Notes under the pieces: model-generated | Databases searched by the model: none | What the model saw: only the letters and a program-made list of their open reading frames with translations | Told to the model about the DNA's origin: nothing | Made by a program: the position numbers and the translations under genes | Part shown: positions 1 to 13,875 of the stretch, piece by piece | Layout of the letters: the number at the start of each line of letters is the position of its first letter | Position numbering within the stretch: the first letter of the stretch is position 1 | Assembly: GCA_009739215.1 (NCBI GenBank) | Contig: VSJF01000004.1 | Coordinates: forward strand, 992,001 to 1,056,000 | Direction of reading: 5' to 3' | DNA length: 64,000 nucleotides | Source: Floccularia luteovirens | Lineage: Eukaryota; Basidiomycota; Agaricomycetes; Agaricales; Squamanitaceae

Positions 1-2059
1 CATATAAGCGGGCCTTAATCCCTATTTATGGCTCAGGACCAACTTCATTCTTGTTCAATCAAGTCGTGCTAGTAGCTTTCCTCGCCTCTGGAGCATATCC
101 TACCAGTGCACCCGTTTCATATTACTTGTTTTATGCTGCCTTTATATTGACGCTTGCTCCAAATACAACATATTGGGTTGCAGTTTGGACAGCTCGATTG
201 AAGCACCCGATCCTTGGTCCTGCTCTCACTCATGTGGCTGCTATCGCACCGTTGGTTTTTCTCTCGGGGTTATTTGTGACCAGGCTAGTATTGGTAAGAA
301 CCGTCCATCCAAACCCCAAACCTCTCTCCAAGTGTTGAACAGTGTGATGTATTACAGCCATATGTGGACCGAACAGCATTCAAGAGGGCGTTTAGCTTGA
401 GATTGTGTGTAACAGGCATGAGCTACATGATGACAAATTTGTGCAACCCTCCGTGGTACGTCGTTCCTATCGTTAGACGGTGGTCAGAGAGCCAAATTGT
501 ATGACATTCAGCTTCAAGCATTATATTTGTCACTCACTTATGGACCTCACTCTAGTTTCTCGGCATCGCAGGAGTACTATACTCTTTGTCGCTGCTAACA
601 TACCCCGCTCCTTTGGTCGACGAATCAAAACCAGGAAAACGCAAAATTCCTAAAAAGTCCCAGTTGATGACGGCGAAACAAACAAGATTGGCACTGGTGA
701 CTATTTTCGCTGCGTTTTGGTGGTCCATTCAAAACAAATTAGCAAATCCAGTCCTCCCCCACCCGCTTCCAGAAGTATTCACCCACCCGTCGGCACCCTT
801 GCAGATTTATTCTTCGGTGCAATCAGTGACTGGTTTGATAGTTGTTGGTGAGGTACTTCCTGAAACGACTGATAACGGTGTACCAAGCAACATATCATCT
901 GCGAGATATCTGCGTGCATCACACTCTATTTTGGGAGGTGTCTGGACGCGAAATAAAGTGCATACCCTTGACGATAAATCACCTTCCGTAGATTCATTCG
1001 GAGCGCCTCTTGGTGATTCTATCTACGCCGCATTTGTATTACAGGAAGCTATTCGTCTAATTAATAGTACTGAGACCGGACGTCAAGGTGCTTGGAACGA
1101 TGCCTTGGTAATGTGCGCACATGCGGTTTCACTCTCCCCATGAACTTACACTACGATAGTGGCCTTGGAATAGGTGTTTCTGCATCGTCTTTGATACGAC
1201 ATGGCATTTCAACGTCTATCGTTGAGATTGACCCTGCTGTCTATGATGCAGCACGAATATATTTCGGCTTACCAGATCCTGGTCCAAACAAAGTCTTTTT
1301 AACAGACGCCCGACAATGGGTGGCAGATAAGCGCTCCAGACTAGAAACGGGCAATCAGGAAGTGTTATTCGATATCGTCATCCATGACTGTTTTTCTGGT
1401 GGAGGAGTTCCTCAACACATTTACACCATAGAATTTTGGGAAGATCTCAAGACTATCATGAATAAAGACGGTGTTCTGGTTGTTGTAAGTAACTAAATCA
1501 CTCTGAAGAACAAATTCACAATGAACGGGTCACTAGAATTTCGCCGGCGTCATCGTGTCCGAATCCACCCGCTTGGTCCTTTACACGCTCGAACAAAGCT
1601 TTGGTTACTGTCGTGCTTTCCATGATTCATTTCAAGACATCAGCAATGAAGCATACCATTCTGACTTCATCAATATGGTCAGTTAATGTTTTTGTGTATA
1701 ACAAGTTCCCGAAGCTACAATCCCCAAACCAGGTATTCTTTTGCACCCTCTCTCCTGGTCGTATATCGTTCAGGAAGCCTGTTTACGCTGATTACCTTGG
1801 TTCCCCCCTTCGGAAATATGTGTTTGAAAATTTCGAAAATAGAGAAGTCAACCTTGACCTGGTCAAGTCGAGTTCGAATTTAGATAAAGCCAGGTACATA
1901 CTAACAGACGCTCACAATCCTCTTGGTAAATTACAAGAAGCACAAGGGCATCACCACTGGGAAGGTGACGACTACCATTTATATCTGTTAATTGATGGAC
2001 TAATGCTTCATGCAGTCATGCGCCAAGTTCTGCCTGATATCCATTGGGAGACATATTGA
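1..2059 (+). CDS. Membrane protein with spermidine-synthase-like C-terminal domain (5' partial)
   Basis: The reading frame is open from the first bases, so the start lies upstream of the window. The left part encodes hydrophobic helices. The right part is a Rossmann methyltransferase/aminopropyltransferase fold of the spermidine synthase type. Splicing out about 1112-1159 restores the SAM-binding motif ALVIGLGIGVSA. It is followed by the acidic strand end VEIDP, a second motif with DARQW, and DIVIHDCFSGG. Further introns lie near 291-345, 430-565, 1486-1540 and 1690-1730. The protein ends in VLPDIHWETY. Fungal proteins of this layout are usually annotated as SAM-dependent methyltransferase or polyamine aminopropyltransferase-like. 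The true substrate is unknown, and a role in polyamine synthesis is not shown. Confidence 0.75.
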
Positions 2060-2267
2060 TATCAAGGACCCCAAAAAGTTATGGCAGTTGTTGGCCAGTT
2101 ATTTTTGTATTAGAAATGCAAATGTCTCGAATACAAATTGTAGTCTACACAAAAGGCATTGTTCTCCACAATTTATTGAAAGGATGAATTGACGCGGTCA
2201 CGCTTTGATTGTGATCATAAATGCATGAGCCCAAAACAAATCCGGCTTTGTGTGCAAGTCTCTTTTC

Positions 2268-4684
2268 ATGTCAGAGAGTGTTCGTTTGTCTTCATCTCTT
2301 TCTTTGCGGTCCGTACGAATCCCGTCACTGGTTGCACGGCCGGAGTGGCCTTGGTCTTCTCGCTCTTACCGCACGGACCGTCTCACACCTCAAGGAAGCT
2401 GGGGTTCCTACACGACCCCAATTGTAACACCAAGTCTAGGTTCTTCAACCTCCAGTGCCCCTGGGCGGCTGAACATGGGGTCAATCTGTAGAAGTAGCAA
2501 TGTGACTGGATATATGATGGGGGAGTCTACAAGACAATGGACACTAATGGTAAGTACCATACAATGCTTCCGTTTGGCTTAAAATATCATAATTGTCCAG
2601 GGTTTTGAGTGGGTCATACGGGACGTTGGCAAATTACGGGACTATATCGAAGGCGTTGAAAATCCTGTTACTGATCAAACCATACAAGCTGCTGAAAATG
2701 GTGATTTTGAATTATTAAAGCAATCTCCAATACTAGGAGACAATAAATTCAAACTAGAGATAGGTACGTAAACCTCTTCAAATTCAAAATTTGTTCCAAC
2801 GACCTGATCAATGCTTAGCACATACACTTCCCAACGAAAGGGAAGGGGGATTGGATACACTTTCAAAACCGACCTTGTCATTGTTCATCACCTCCCTTAT
2901 GGTTGACTATGCCCATGGAAACTATGAAACGCCCACTTCTATATCCGCAGCAATCAGGTGTCAAGATGACCGTGTCGGTGAACGAGGAGCGCGTCCACAA
3001 TGGGTTTGGGAACTATGGGAAAATAGCTGGGTCTTTCGCCAAGGTAGTGAAGTGTGGGGTCAGTGAATTCTCTTGCCCTTCACCCATCCTCTGAGTCCAA
3101 AAATCCACAATAGAATGCCCGTTGCCTACTCTATCCGCCTTGTTGAACAATGACAAAATTCAAGAGACCGACTCGATGGTTATCTGTGTCCAAATTCATA
3201 CTCCAGTTGGCTTGTCTCTTCCTCAACACCCGTCTCTCCATCATATCCCAAGTGACTTGCTAGATGGATTGGAGTCTTTACTTGACAATTCCAGTACGCT
3301 TCGACTATCTGTCCATATTCTTTCTAAACATCTTTTCTGATTACCTTTCGTCAGATACCGGGGATGTGCGATTCATCTGTTTGGAAAAGCTAGGCCTTGA
3401 TTCGCCTGTTGTCAGCCCCACAGAAAGTAGTGCGCCGACAAACAATCGGTCATCGTCTTCTATCTCGGCCAGCCACTCGGTATCCAATCAAATGACAGCA
3501 AGGAAACGAATCATTTACGCTCACTCCGATATTCTCTCTCGAAGATCAGAGTATTTTGCAACAATGTTTTCGTCCGCCTTTTCGGAAAGCTCGAATGTGG
3601 AAAATGGAGAACGCAAGCTCTACACTGTCATAGTTGAAGAAGCAGATTTCCAGACAATTTACTGGCTTTTGAAGTATTGCTATGGGAACTGGCTTTCATT
3701 TCGGGAAAATGATGATCCCAGAGCTGCTGTGGAAGGTGTCGGGGTAGGATGGAGTGCAAAATGGCTTGGTGATCATGATGGAGAATGGGACTGGAAAACT
3801 ATTCACAAAGGTTTTCTTACAGATGATTGTGCAAGAAGTGTAGCCAGTTGTGAAAGCGTACCTATTAGTAGCACAGTCAGTGGTTCAGCAAGGTCAACAA
3901 GCGAAAAGTCTACGGCATATCGAACAGTCAACAATCCTCCATCCCACACTAGCGTCACTCCAACATCCTACCCTAAAGCAACTGTGTCAAAATCCCAAGG
4001 ACTGATTTCTGCAGGTGTCAATAGCCAGTCGCGTCAAGCTGCTACATCTCGTCGGCTGGCACCAGCGGTTCCATCTCTCTCTAATTCTACGACGCTAACT
4101 GTGCAGACCCCAACTCAAACGAATATCCCAATGACAAGCACAAAACCTGTCGCCCCTGTCAGTTATCAAATGCGCCATCCTTCTACTTCCCCTCGTTCAG
4201 CACGACAGCCTCAGACAACTTTGATTCCTACCCCGGATCCACACCCACATCCAACACCTGCCCCCGGACGTGCTTCTGCTTTGTCTATATATCAGGTTGC
4301 ACACCGATATGGGATGCCAAACCTCGCTGCAATCGCTGTGGATCATATTATGTCCACAATATCATCCCAGACTAGCTTCGCATTTTTGCTCGCTACATCT
4401 CAGTGGGATGAGCTACATACCTTAATCGAGGTAAGTCTTACACGTATTTTTCTTCATGTCATTCATCATTTTTGTAGGACTATGTGATCGATAAATGGGA
4501 AGAGGTCTCGTTTACTGAAGAATTTGAACTGGATTGTCAAGAAGTTGCTGCTGGAGAGTAAGCAAAACATAACACAGTACAACTTAATAACTAACGTCTC
4601 TTTGATAGATGGGGACCGGAAGGTGGTAAGATTCTTACAGACGTGTTCCGCCGCCTTCGCGCCCCAAATGTAACAGTAACGTGA
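2268..4684 (+). CDS. BTB/POZ domain protein with long Ser/Thr/Pro-rich insert
   Basis: The ATG at 2268 opens a Ser/Arg-rich leader, and an intron starting near 2549 joins it to the exon at 2601. The middle (about 2840-3350) has motifs such as YGNYET and VICVQIHTPVG, resembling the MATH-like front half of basidiomycete BTB proteins. The BTB fold begins near 3500 (IIYAHSDILSRRSEYFATMF). It continues to LLKYCYGNW, is broken by about 190 residues of low-complexity Ser/Thr/Pro sequence, and resumes with YQVAHRYGMPNLAAIAVDHI. Two small 3' exons give the end LRAPNVTVT. BTB proteins mediate protein-protein contacts and often act as cullin-3 adaptors, but no partner is indicated here. Confidence 0.75.
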
Positions 4685-4877
4685 TGGGATGTCATTCATT
4701 GAAGCATAAGATTAGTATACGAATGTTAGGGACCGTCAGGCATGTGCCAGCACAATTTCTGCGCAACATATTAAATATTACTGGAAGCCGCAGTCTGATT
4801 AGATTCGATTTTTCATCATCCTGGTTTCAACAGTTCTGATCTTCAATTTCCCAAATACCATATATGCCCCAAATACC

Positions 4878-6082
4878 CTAGAAATTCAATGAATTCTCAT
4901 GCATAAAAGATTGGCCAAAAAAACTAACACGGTAGTCGCAGAGTGTTGGCTTATCAAAATGGATTCCAAGTATCGTTGCAGGCGTCGTAGAACACATTTT
5001 CATCCAATCTTCACCAGACTGGATTTTCCAAAGGCGGGAAGAGATTCGCTATAATTGGTGGGTTGACTTCATAATTCACTCCTGTAGTAATCACTTACTC
5101 TTAGTCGCGAGCCTTTAGCCACGCATCCCTAGGGAGGGTCCATTTCAGGGATATCACATACGGTTGATAAAAATGTCACCTACGTCATGATGAAGAGACC
5201 CCCAGTATGGTCTACAATCGCTCTGACTAGTGTTCACAGCCCAGTGACCATACAAACCCCCGAAAGGCCACTGATTAATATGTCAGCTTCTCATATTTAC
5301 TGGATCTGACAATCTCACCCGACTCTCACAATAGGTAGGCCTCCGATAAGCTGTCCCTTGTATTTCTATTTCTGTTGTCTGGCATGCCAGCATCCAATCG
5401 GCAAACAATGGCACATTCCATAACCGCGCGGTGTACTCTCTCGATCCATATCCCAAACAGCTGTCGCCTTGCTGGGGATCATCCCAGTACATTGGCCAGT
5501 TGCGGTTCTCTGTACTTGTGCGTCTGTTTTGTTTTGTAGGGCGTTTTTCCGTAATTCCTTGCTTCAAACTCCCCGAGGTTTCTAGCTCCTGCTGACGGTG
5601 CTTCTCGTGACGCTCTGTTTCGGCGTGGCTTCTTTCAAGCACGTTTTTGTGACGCCTCCATTCTTCTGGCCCACCTGTCTGGTCTCGCAACCGTTCATTC
5701 AATTCGTTTCGTAGCGCCCACCAGTCTATGTCACTTGTTCCAGGTGATTGGGCAGCCTTTAGGGCCAATAATGACAGGGGAACCGCAACAAATGCGAGAA
5801 ACATAAAAACCACTGCGACAATGACTTTCTTGGTTCCTTTGTCTTCATCCAAGGATACGGATATTAGCCTTGATCTTTCATTTGCGTAACTAGTCCCACT
5901 CTCAGTTTGGGGGCGACGACCAGAGAAACTCGAGTAGGTATTTTCTGACCTTGTCGCGTAATTGGGAATGTGGTATGTACGACCTCCAGATCTGGTTGCG
6001 CTAGTCAGCAATTAGTTTGCTCCTTCGTGGAATAACTATATTGCCAACCCGTTATCCTTTGAATGGCTCGAGTTAGAGCCAT
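4878..6082 (-). CDS. Single-pass membrane protein with two cysteine modules, unknown function
   Basis: The main exon (about 5311-6005) encodes a polar N-terminus, one membrane helix (VIVAVVFMFLAFVAVPLSLLAL), a charged stalk and a Cys/Trp-rich module: CLGYGSREYTARLWN, DWMLACQTTEIEIQG, PTYCESR. I extended the gene past the first in-frame stop. An intron of about 48 bases leads to an exon reading WPFGGLYGHWAVNTSQSDC, then a short exon with GC..KGSRLR. A last exon reads GEDWMKMCSTTPATILG...PTLCDYR and stops at 4878. The C-terminal part repeats the first module, so the exon chain is well supported. There is no in-frame ATG in the main exon. The start is probably in a short upstream exon, and an ATG at 6082 is one candidate. 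I recognise the pattern from unnamed Agaricomycete proteins. Confidence 0.7.
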
Positions 6083-6466
6083 GAAATGCGTAAGATGGAT
6101 GTGGGCTAATCAAACAATTGTTAGAGAATTCATGATGCCGTACTTTTGTGAAACTAATTGCCTTGTAAAAATTGGGGCCTTTTTTGAAGACATTTCTTCT
6201 GTATGTCCTAGGGTGGTTGACCTTTGGAAGGGGTCAGGAAACCTTGTGTTAAATGCCTTAAACAGTCGTGCAAACCCACTGTATTTGGTTCCCCGACATT
6301 CAAAGCGGGCCGGAAAAGCCGAAGGGCATGAACTGTGACAAACTGTCCTTCGCTTGAGACGTGCGCGTGTACCATGATTCAAATTGCACATGGTCTAATC
6401 ATGCTTGTTGTTAAAATACTATAACCCGTACGCTTAATATCGGATACCTGTTACTTCAACCCAATC

Positions 6467-7888
6467 ATGTACTTCTCACTGCGAACTTCCGTCCTACATT
6501 CTACAAAGCGATCTTTTGCTACTGTCTCTCGAGATAGCACTTTTCACATTCCAGTGATTGACTTTTCAAAGTTCAGAGCAGCAACTTCCATATCAGAAAA
6601 AAGGAGGACTGCTGATGAGATCGTTCACGCATTCAAAAATAGTGGTTTCATGTATCTTTCCGGCCATGGGATCAATGCAGGTGTGCCATACTTACATACA
6701 CTAGCCATATCATGCTTATTCCGTAGAAACGATAAACGAGACTTTCAAGAAGGTAGGCAAGTTGTATTGAACTGTATACGTGGCTGATGAAGTTCGAATA
6801 TCGCAGAGTTCCCATTTCTTTGCCCTCCCATCCGAAGTTAAGGTTCGACCTCAATAGCCCTCTTGTGACAATAAATTTTGACAATACTATGCTATCTAGT
6901 CAAAGCTCGCATGGGAGGATCCTCGGTCAAATCGGGGTTATGTCAAAGTTGGACGTGAACGCGTTACGCAATCGGCAGACCCAAATGAAATCGCAGAACT
7001 CCGTGCTAAAGCACCCGACTTCAAAGAGTCTATGGAAATCGGTAGGGATTGGGATTCGGAGTGGAAGAATATGTGGCCAAAAGAGGGAGACGCTCCAGGA
7101 TTCAAAAGCAATATGCTGGGCTTTTATCAGGTTGAGTGCCCTTGTTGAGATAATCCTCTTCAGTTTCATTAAATTTGATAATAGACTTGTCATGAGTTGC
7201 ACATCCACGTCATGCGTTCTATTGCGCTCGGATTAGATCTCAATGAAGACTTCTTCGATGATAAGATTAATGAACAATGTCATAACCTCAGGCTGCTATC
7301 GTATCCCCCAATAAAACGCTCCTTGCTTGAAAACGATGGACAAGCCCGGGCTGGTGCACACAGTGGTATGTTGTTCAACAATCAAATTTAGTCCGGAGCG
7401 AACTGACATTTCATTCAGATTATGGAACTTTAACTCTCCTGTTTCAAGACTCGGTAAGATACTTGATGTCCCTCCCATATTTTATCAGCCAACTTATCAC
7501 TTACAGGTTGGGGGCCTGGAGGTACAAAATCCACTCACGGGCACCTTCGTTCCCGCTACACCTATAGTACGTGACCGTAGTACAATGTCTCGTCTTCGCT
7601 AAACATCAGTGTCAGCCTGGGACAATCGTTGTGAATGTTGGAGACCTTTTAGCCCGCTGGAGTAATGACGTTCTAAGATCCACCCTCCATCGTGTTGTTG
7701 CACCGCCTGCCCAAAAAATTTCGGACACCCAGACAATTACACCCGCTCGACAGTCTATTGCATTCTTTTGTAACCCCAACTTCAACGCCGAAATATCCTG
7801 CCTACCAAACTGTGGAGGTTCGGCAAAATATCCAGCTATAAGTGCAGGAGATTACATTGTTGGACGCTTGTCGGTGACATATACATGA
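6467..7888 (+). CDS. 2-oxoglutarate/Fe(II)-dependent dioxygenase, isopenicillin-N-synthase-like
   Basis: The N-terminus (MYFSLRTSVLHSTKRSFATVSR) is Arg/Ser-rich and could be a mitochondrial presequence. The DIOX_N part starts at FHIPVIDFSKF. Joined exons give ETINETFKKSSHFFALPSEVK, then KLAWEDPRSNRGYVKVGRERV. The jelly-roll core carries the metal-binding HxD in GAHSDYGTLTLLFQDS, the distal His in RSTLHRVV, and an Arg-x-Ser in PARQSIAFF for the 2-oxoglutarate carboxylate. About seven short introns are removed, and all catalytic residues are present. The substrate cannot be deduced, because this family covers oxidations from flavonoid-type to beta-lactam-type chemistry. It lies divergent from the membrane-protein gene to its left. 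Confidence 0.85.
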
Positions 7889-8175
7889 AATGTCAAGATT
7901 GTTACTAATTGTTTAAATGGGTTAATAGTTTAGACAAGTTGTAGAGTATTGCCTGCCACTTTTTGAATCAAACTCACAATACTTCTACTATCTCTACTTT
8001 TTCTCACGATATGCAGTATGTATATATAACCCACTCGTTCTATTCCTGTAAGTACCAATGTGCTCGTGTGCCTGTATTGGTCACTAGGCGTGATTGGTTT
8101 TGATTAGCATGGGTACACCACACTCTTGCTAGACTTGCAAATCTTGGGACGATTCTTCGTGTCGAGATTGTCAAG

Positions 8176-11100
8176 ATGAATTCAGTAAAGCATCCAGCGA
8201 CTGACTCAATTTTCTATGCACCGAAATCATCTAACCTTCCAAAGCGGCGTGGTTATGTTCGCAACGCTCTCGTGTTGTGCATAACTACTTCATTTTTGCT
8301 AGCCTACGGGATTCTGTCTTATTCTGGAGTACTTTCCAAACGACGGAACCCATGGTCGATCGAAGCCATAAATCTTAAACCCGAATACCGTCCTCATCCA
8401 TTGAATAAGAAGGAGATTGAGCATATTTTTCTGTGAGCGTTCCCTGATATCAAAGTAGTCACTTGCAATTATCCTGACCAACTTGCTCTGACAAACAGTT
8501 CCATCCCAAATGCTGAAAGCGCTAAATCTGCTTCTCGCGCGTATGCAACACACCCGCACTTCGCTGGTTCTTCAGAGGACTACGAAGATGCTCTCACTTT
8601 GCTTCACCTCTTCCAAAAAGAATTTGGTATAAAGAAATCAACTGCTGACCCCATCTTCGCGGCAGGGACCCCGGAGTCCCAGCAAGCAACACTCCACCTC
8701 ACTTCCGCGGTTCCATATATAAAACCATCTGCATGGATCGATACATACTATCCTATACTCAACGAACCGCTAGAACAAAAATTAGAGGTGATAGGGGATG
8801 ATGGTCAAACTATTTGGAAGGCTGAACTTTCCGAAGACGGCGACCCCAGGGATGAAGACGCTCACAAGTACAAAAACTTTATTCCAACGTGGCATGCTCT
8901 TAGTAGTGATGGTGATGTGACTGGCCAGGTTGTATACGCGAACTACGGCACTGCAGAGGTGAGAAATCGTCATTCTCCCGGCTCCCTGTACCATTCCACA
9001 TCCATCCCTAGGATTATGATGAACTAGTAGCTAAAGGAGTGAATTTTACCGGTAAAATAGTCATCACGCGATACGGAGCAAATTTGAGGGGTCTCAAGGT
9101 CAGTGCTTATCGTATATCCATCTCGTCCTACCCATCATATAATTCCTATACACTTCCTGTAGGTCAAATTTGCTGAAGATCTTGGCGCTATAGGTGTGTT
9201 GATATACTCAGACCCTCGCGACGACGGGTACGCGACTGTAAGCAATGGCTACGTTCCTTATCCAGGGGGGCCTGCCCGCAATCCTACTTCTGTGCAACGC
9301 GGAAGCGTTGAGTATGTTACTACCTACCCAGGAGACCCAACTACTCCGAACTATCCTGCGTATCCAAATGCTGAAAGAAAAGAACCTACAAACATTCCAA
9401 AAATCCCTAGCCTTCCTATCTCTTGGGCGAATGCAGAAAGGCTGCTTGAAGAAATTGGAGAGAATGTAATGGATGGCAGCAAACAGAAATTGAGTGGTAA
9501 AGTAAGCCAAACTAAGACTCGCCTCGTGAATCATGGTAAGGTATAGTAGTTCGGGTTATTATTTATCTGACTAAGACTTTCAAATAATCCAGTGCGGTCG
9601 AAAGTAACTCCAATTTGGAACACAATGGCCTCGATTCCTGGTCACATTCAAGATGAGGTTATTGTTATTGGATGTCATCGTGATGGTGAGATATAGCTGT
9701 TATGCCCTTGTCCAGATAACTCACGTTATGCCATAGCTTGGGTCCTCGGAGCGGCGGACCCGACGAGCGGAACCGTTTCTTTGCACGAGATCATTCAGGC
9801 CTTCGGAGCCCTGCTTCGAAAGGGGTGGAAACCTCTCCGAACAAGTATGCATATATACCTTAATTGAAATATACATTGCTGACATTTGAAAAGTTCTATT
9901 TACAAGCTGGGATGGCGAGGAGGTCGTTAAGTTTACCTCTATTCTTTAACCTTTAGAGCTAATATGTATTGTGATAGTTTGGTATTGTGGGCAGCACAGA
10001 ATGGGCTGAAGATTTCTCGGCCTGGATTTCTGAACACGTTGTAGCCTATCTCAACGTTGACACATCCGTTTCTGGTTCTCGATGGAGTGCTAGCGCTTCT
10101 CCTTCCCTTTCCTGGCTGATAAGGGATGCTGCTCTTGAAATCGCACACCCAACTATCCCTCAAAAGTCTTTATGGGAAGCTAGAGAAGACGAAGGTCCTT
10201 TCTACGGCAGGCTGCATTCCTTGAACAATGGAACAATTGTAGATACAGCTTATATGGAAAGATACAATGATGAGGCCCGAAAGAGGAAAGCCTCGAAGAC
10301 AGGGGTTTCTCCTCTCGGAAGCGGGAGTGACTTCACTGTATTTTTGCAGAGACTAGGGGTTCATTATTTTACTTTTAACTGAGATCAACCATTAATGAAG
10401 TATGACAGATTGCGAGTGCTGATGAAGGCTTCTCAGGTACTCCATCAGATGCTGCGTATCATTATCACTCTATCTACGATTCCCAAACTTGGCAAGAAAA
10501 ATATGCCGATCCAACCTTTCGTCGTCATGTAAGGACAACTTTCTGAAGCTATTCCGAAGTCGTTTACCCTTCTACAGGTTGCGGTTGCAAAACATCTCGG
10601 TTTATTGGGCCTACGCTTGGCCGACTCGATCGTCTTACCTCTGAATACGACGCAATACTCACTTGAACTAGATGGATACCTAGACGAGTATGTTTGCTTT
10701 AATATAAGATACTTTCTTATGATCTCATAAATCTCAGGGTTGAGAAGCTGGTCCTTGAGCAACCTGTGCACAACACAGTTCCCAGTTTTTCTGAGTTGCG
10801 GAAGTCCATCCGTAAACTCCAAAATGCAAGCTTACAGCTTGATAAAGAAAAGGCAGCAGCGGAACAACACTTTAGGAAGTTACTCAAGAAAATTCAGCAC
10901 AGGGGCCATAGACATTTGTCTGGAAATACGTGGAAGCGGTTCATGCATTGGAGCAGAAATATCTTCGTCCTGAACACTGGATGTAACGATCTACAGGCCT
11001 TGTTGACGCAAGATGGTGGTTCGTGGACGAATCACCTGAAGTATACTACGGACAAGTATACAGTAGAGGGTGCCTTTGCTGTCAGCAGTCACTTCAACGA

Positions 11101-11455
11101 TATCTCCGCATGCTATCACATACCTTTTATCCGTAAATTTATCAAGGCTGCGAAGAGAATATCAAAAGTCAATAAGAAACTGATGGCTTTCGAGCGCGGA
11201 TTCATTTCCGAAGCAGGCATCAAAGATAGAGAATGGTATAAACATCTTGGTGTTGCGCCTGGCAAACTGAACGGTACATGATTTTCTCTTGACAAAGAGT
11301 ATCCTATTGACAAGTAATATATAGGATATGGAGCAACAACTTTCCCTGCATTGTTAGAGGCCCTCACAATCGATAGAAATGTAGAGCTGGCTGAGCTGGA
11401 AGCGAAGAGGCTGGTTGAACTACTAGATGAATTGTCTGAGATGATTCGCCCATAG
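8176..11455 (+). CDS. M28 metallopeptidase, glutamate carboxypeptidase II / transferrin-receptor-like
   Basis: This is a type II membrane protein with a short Lys/Arg-rich cytosolic tail, one helix near residues 32-52 and a lumenal enzyme. A PA-domain region (about 9020-9540) is followed by the M28 core. Zinc-site motifs are GCHRD|AWVLGAADPTSG (codon split by an intron), SWDGEE with the catalytic Glu pair, VAYLNVDTS, and the distal His in YHSIYDSQTW. The substrate-pocket region GSGSDFTVFLQRLGI matches GCPII GSGNDF. The dimerisation domain ends ELSEMIRP. All five metal ligands expected for the family appear to be kept. Fungal homologues are usually vacuolar or plasma-membrane peptidases. About nine short introns are present. 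Confidence 0.88.
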
Positions 11456-11768
11456 ATTCAGTAATGATGGAAATGTATCTATCAGTAGTTACTCCGGTTG
11501 TCACCTTTGAATTTTCCTCCACTTATTTTTTATGTGAAAAACCCGAAATTCTGTGGTTCAATTGCACGACGATCGACGCAAGATAGAAAGGGGTAGACCG
11601 AATCTTCAATTAGACTTGCATACAGATACATATTAATGCAATGTTATCAGATCAAATGATTAGTCTGACTCGAGTCTTGTACGAGTCACCGCACCGCGTG
11701 ATTGTGGGTTCGGAATAAAAAGGTGCTTACTGATCTTCCCGTTATCTTGTACTTTTCCACCACTACAA

Positions 11769-13643
<1,875 letters not shown>

Positions 13644-13875
13644 TCTATTCCTGGGATGTATTCAATGAACAAATTTCATTAAATTTATCTCAGTATCTTC
13701 AATCTGTTCTTTAACAATGACGCATTCCGGTTTCACATACCGTTATTACCTAAGTGCTTATCAGTGTGCTTGAGTCTTGTCATTCTTGAGGGATAGACAA
13801 TAGGAGCAGAGATGTCTTATTAATCGATAACTATGAATGGGATACAATTCCTTCAATATGTGCTCAATCAAAGGA

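Noticed and set aside
6063..6391. Overlapping 91- and 93-codon open frames on both strands
   Set aside because: They lie in the divergent promoter between two genes, with no domain, no coding-like composition and no splice partners.
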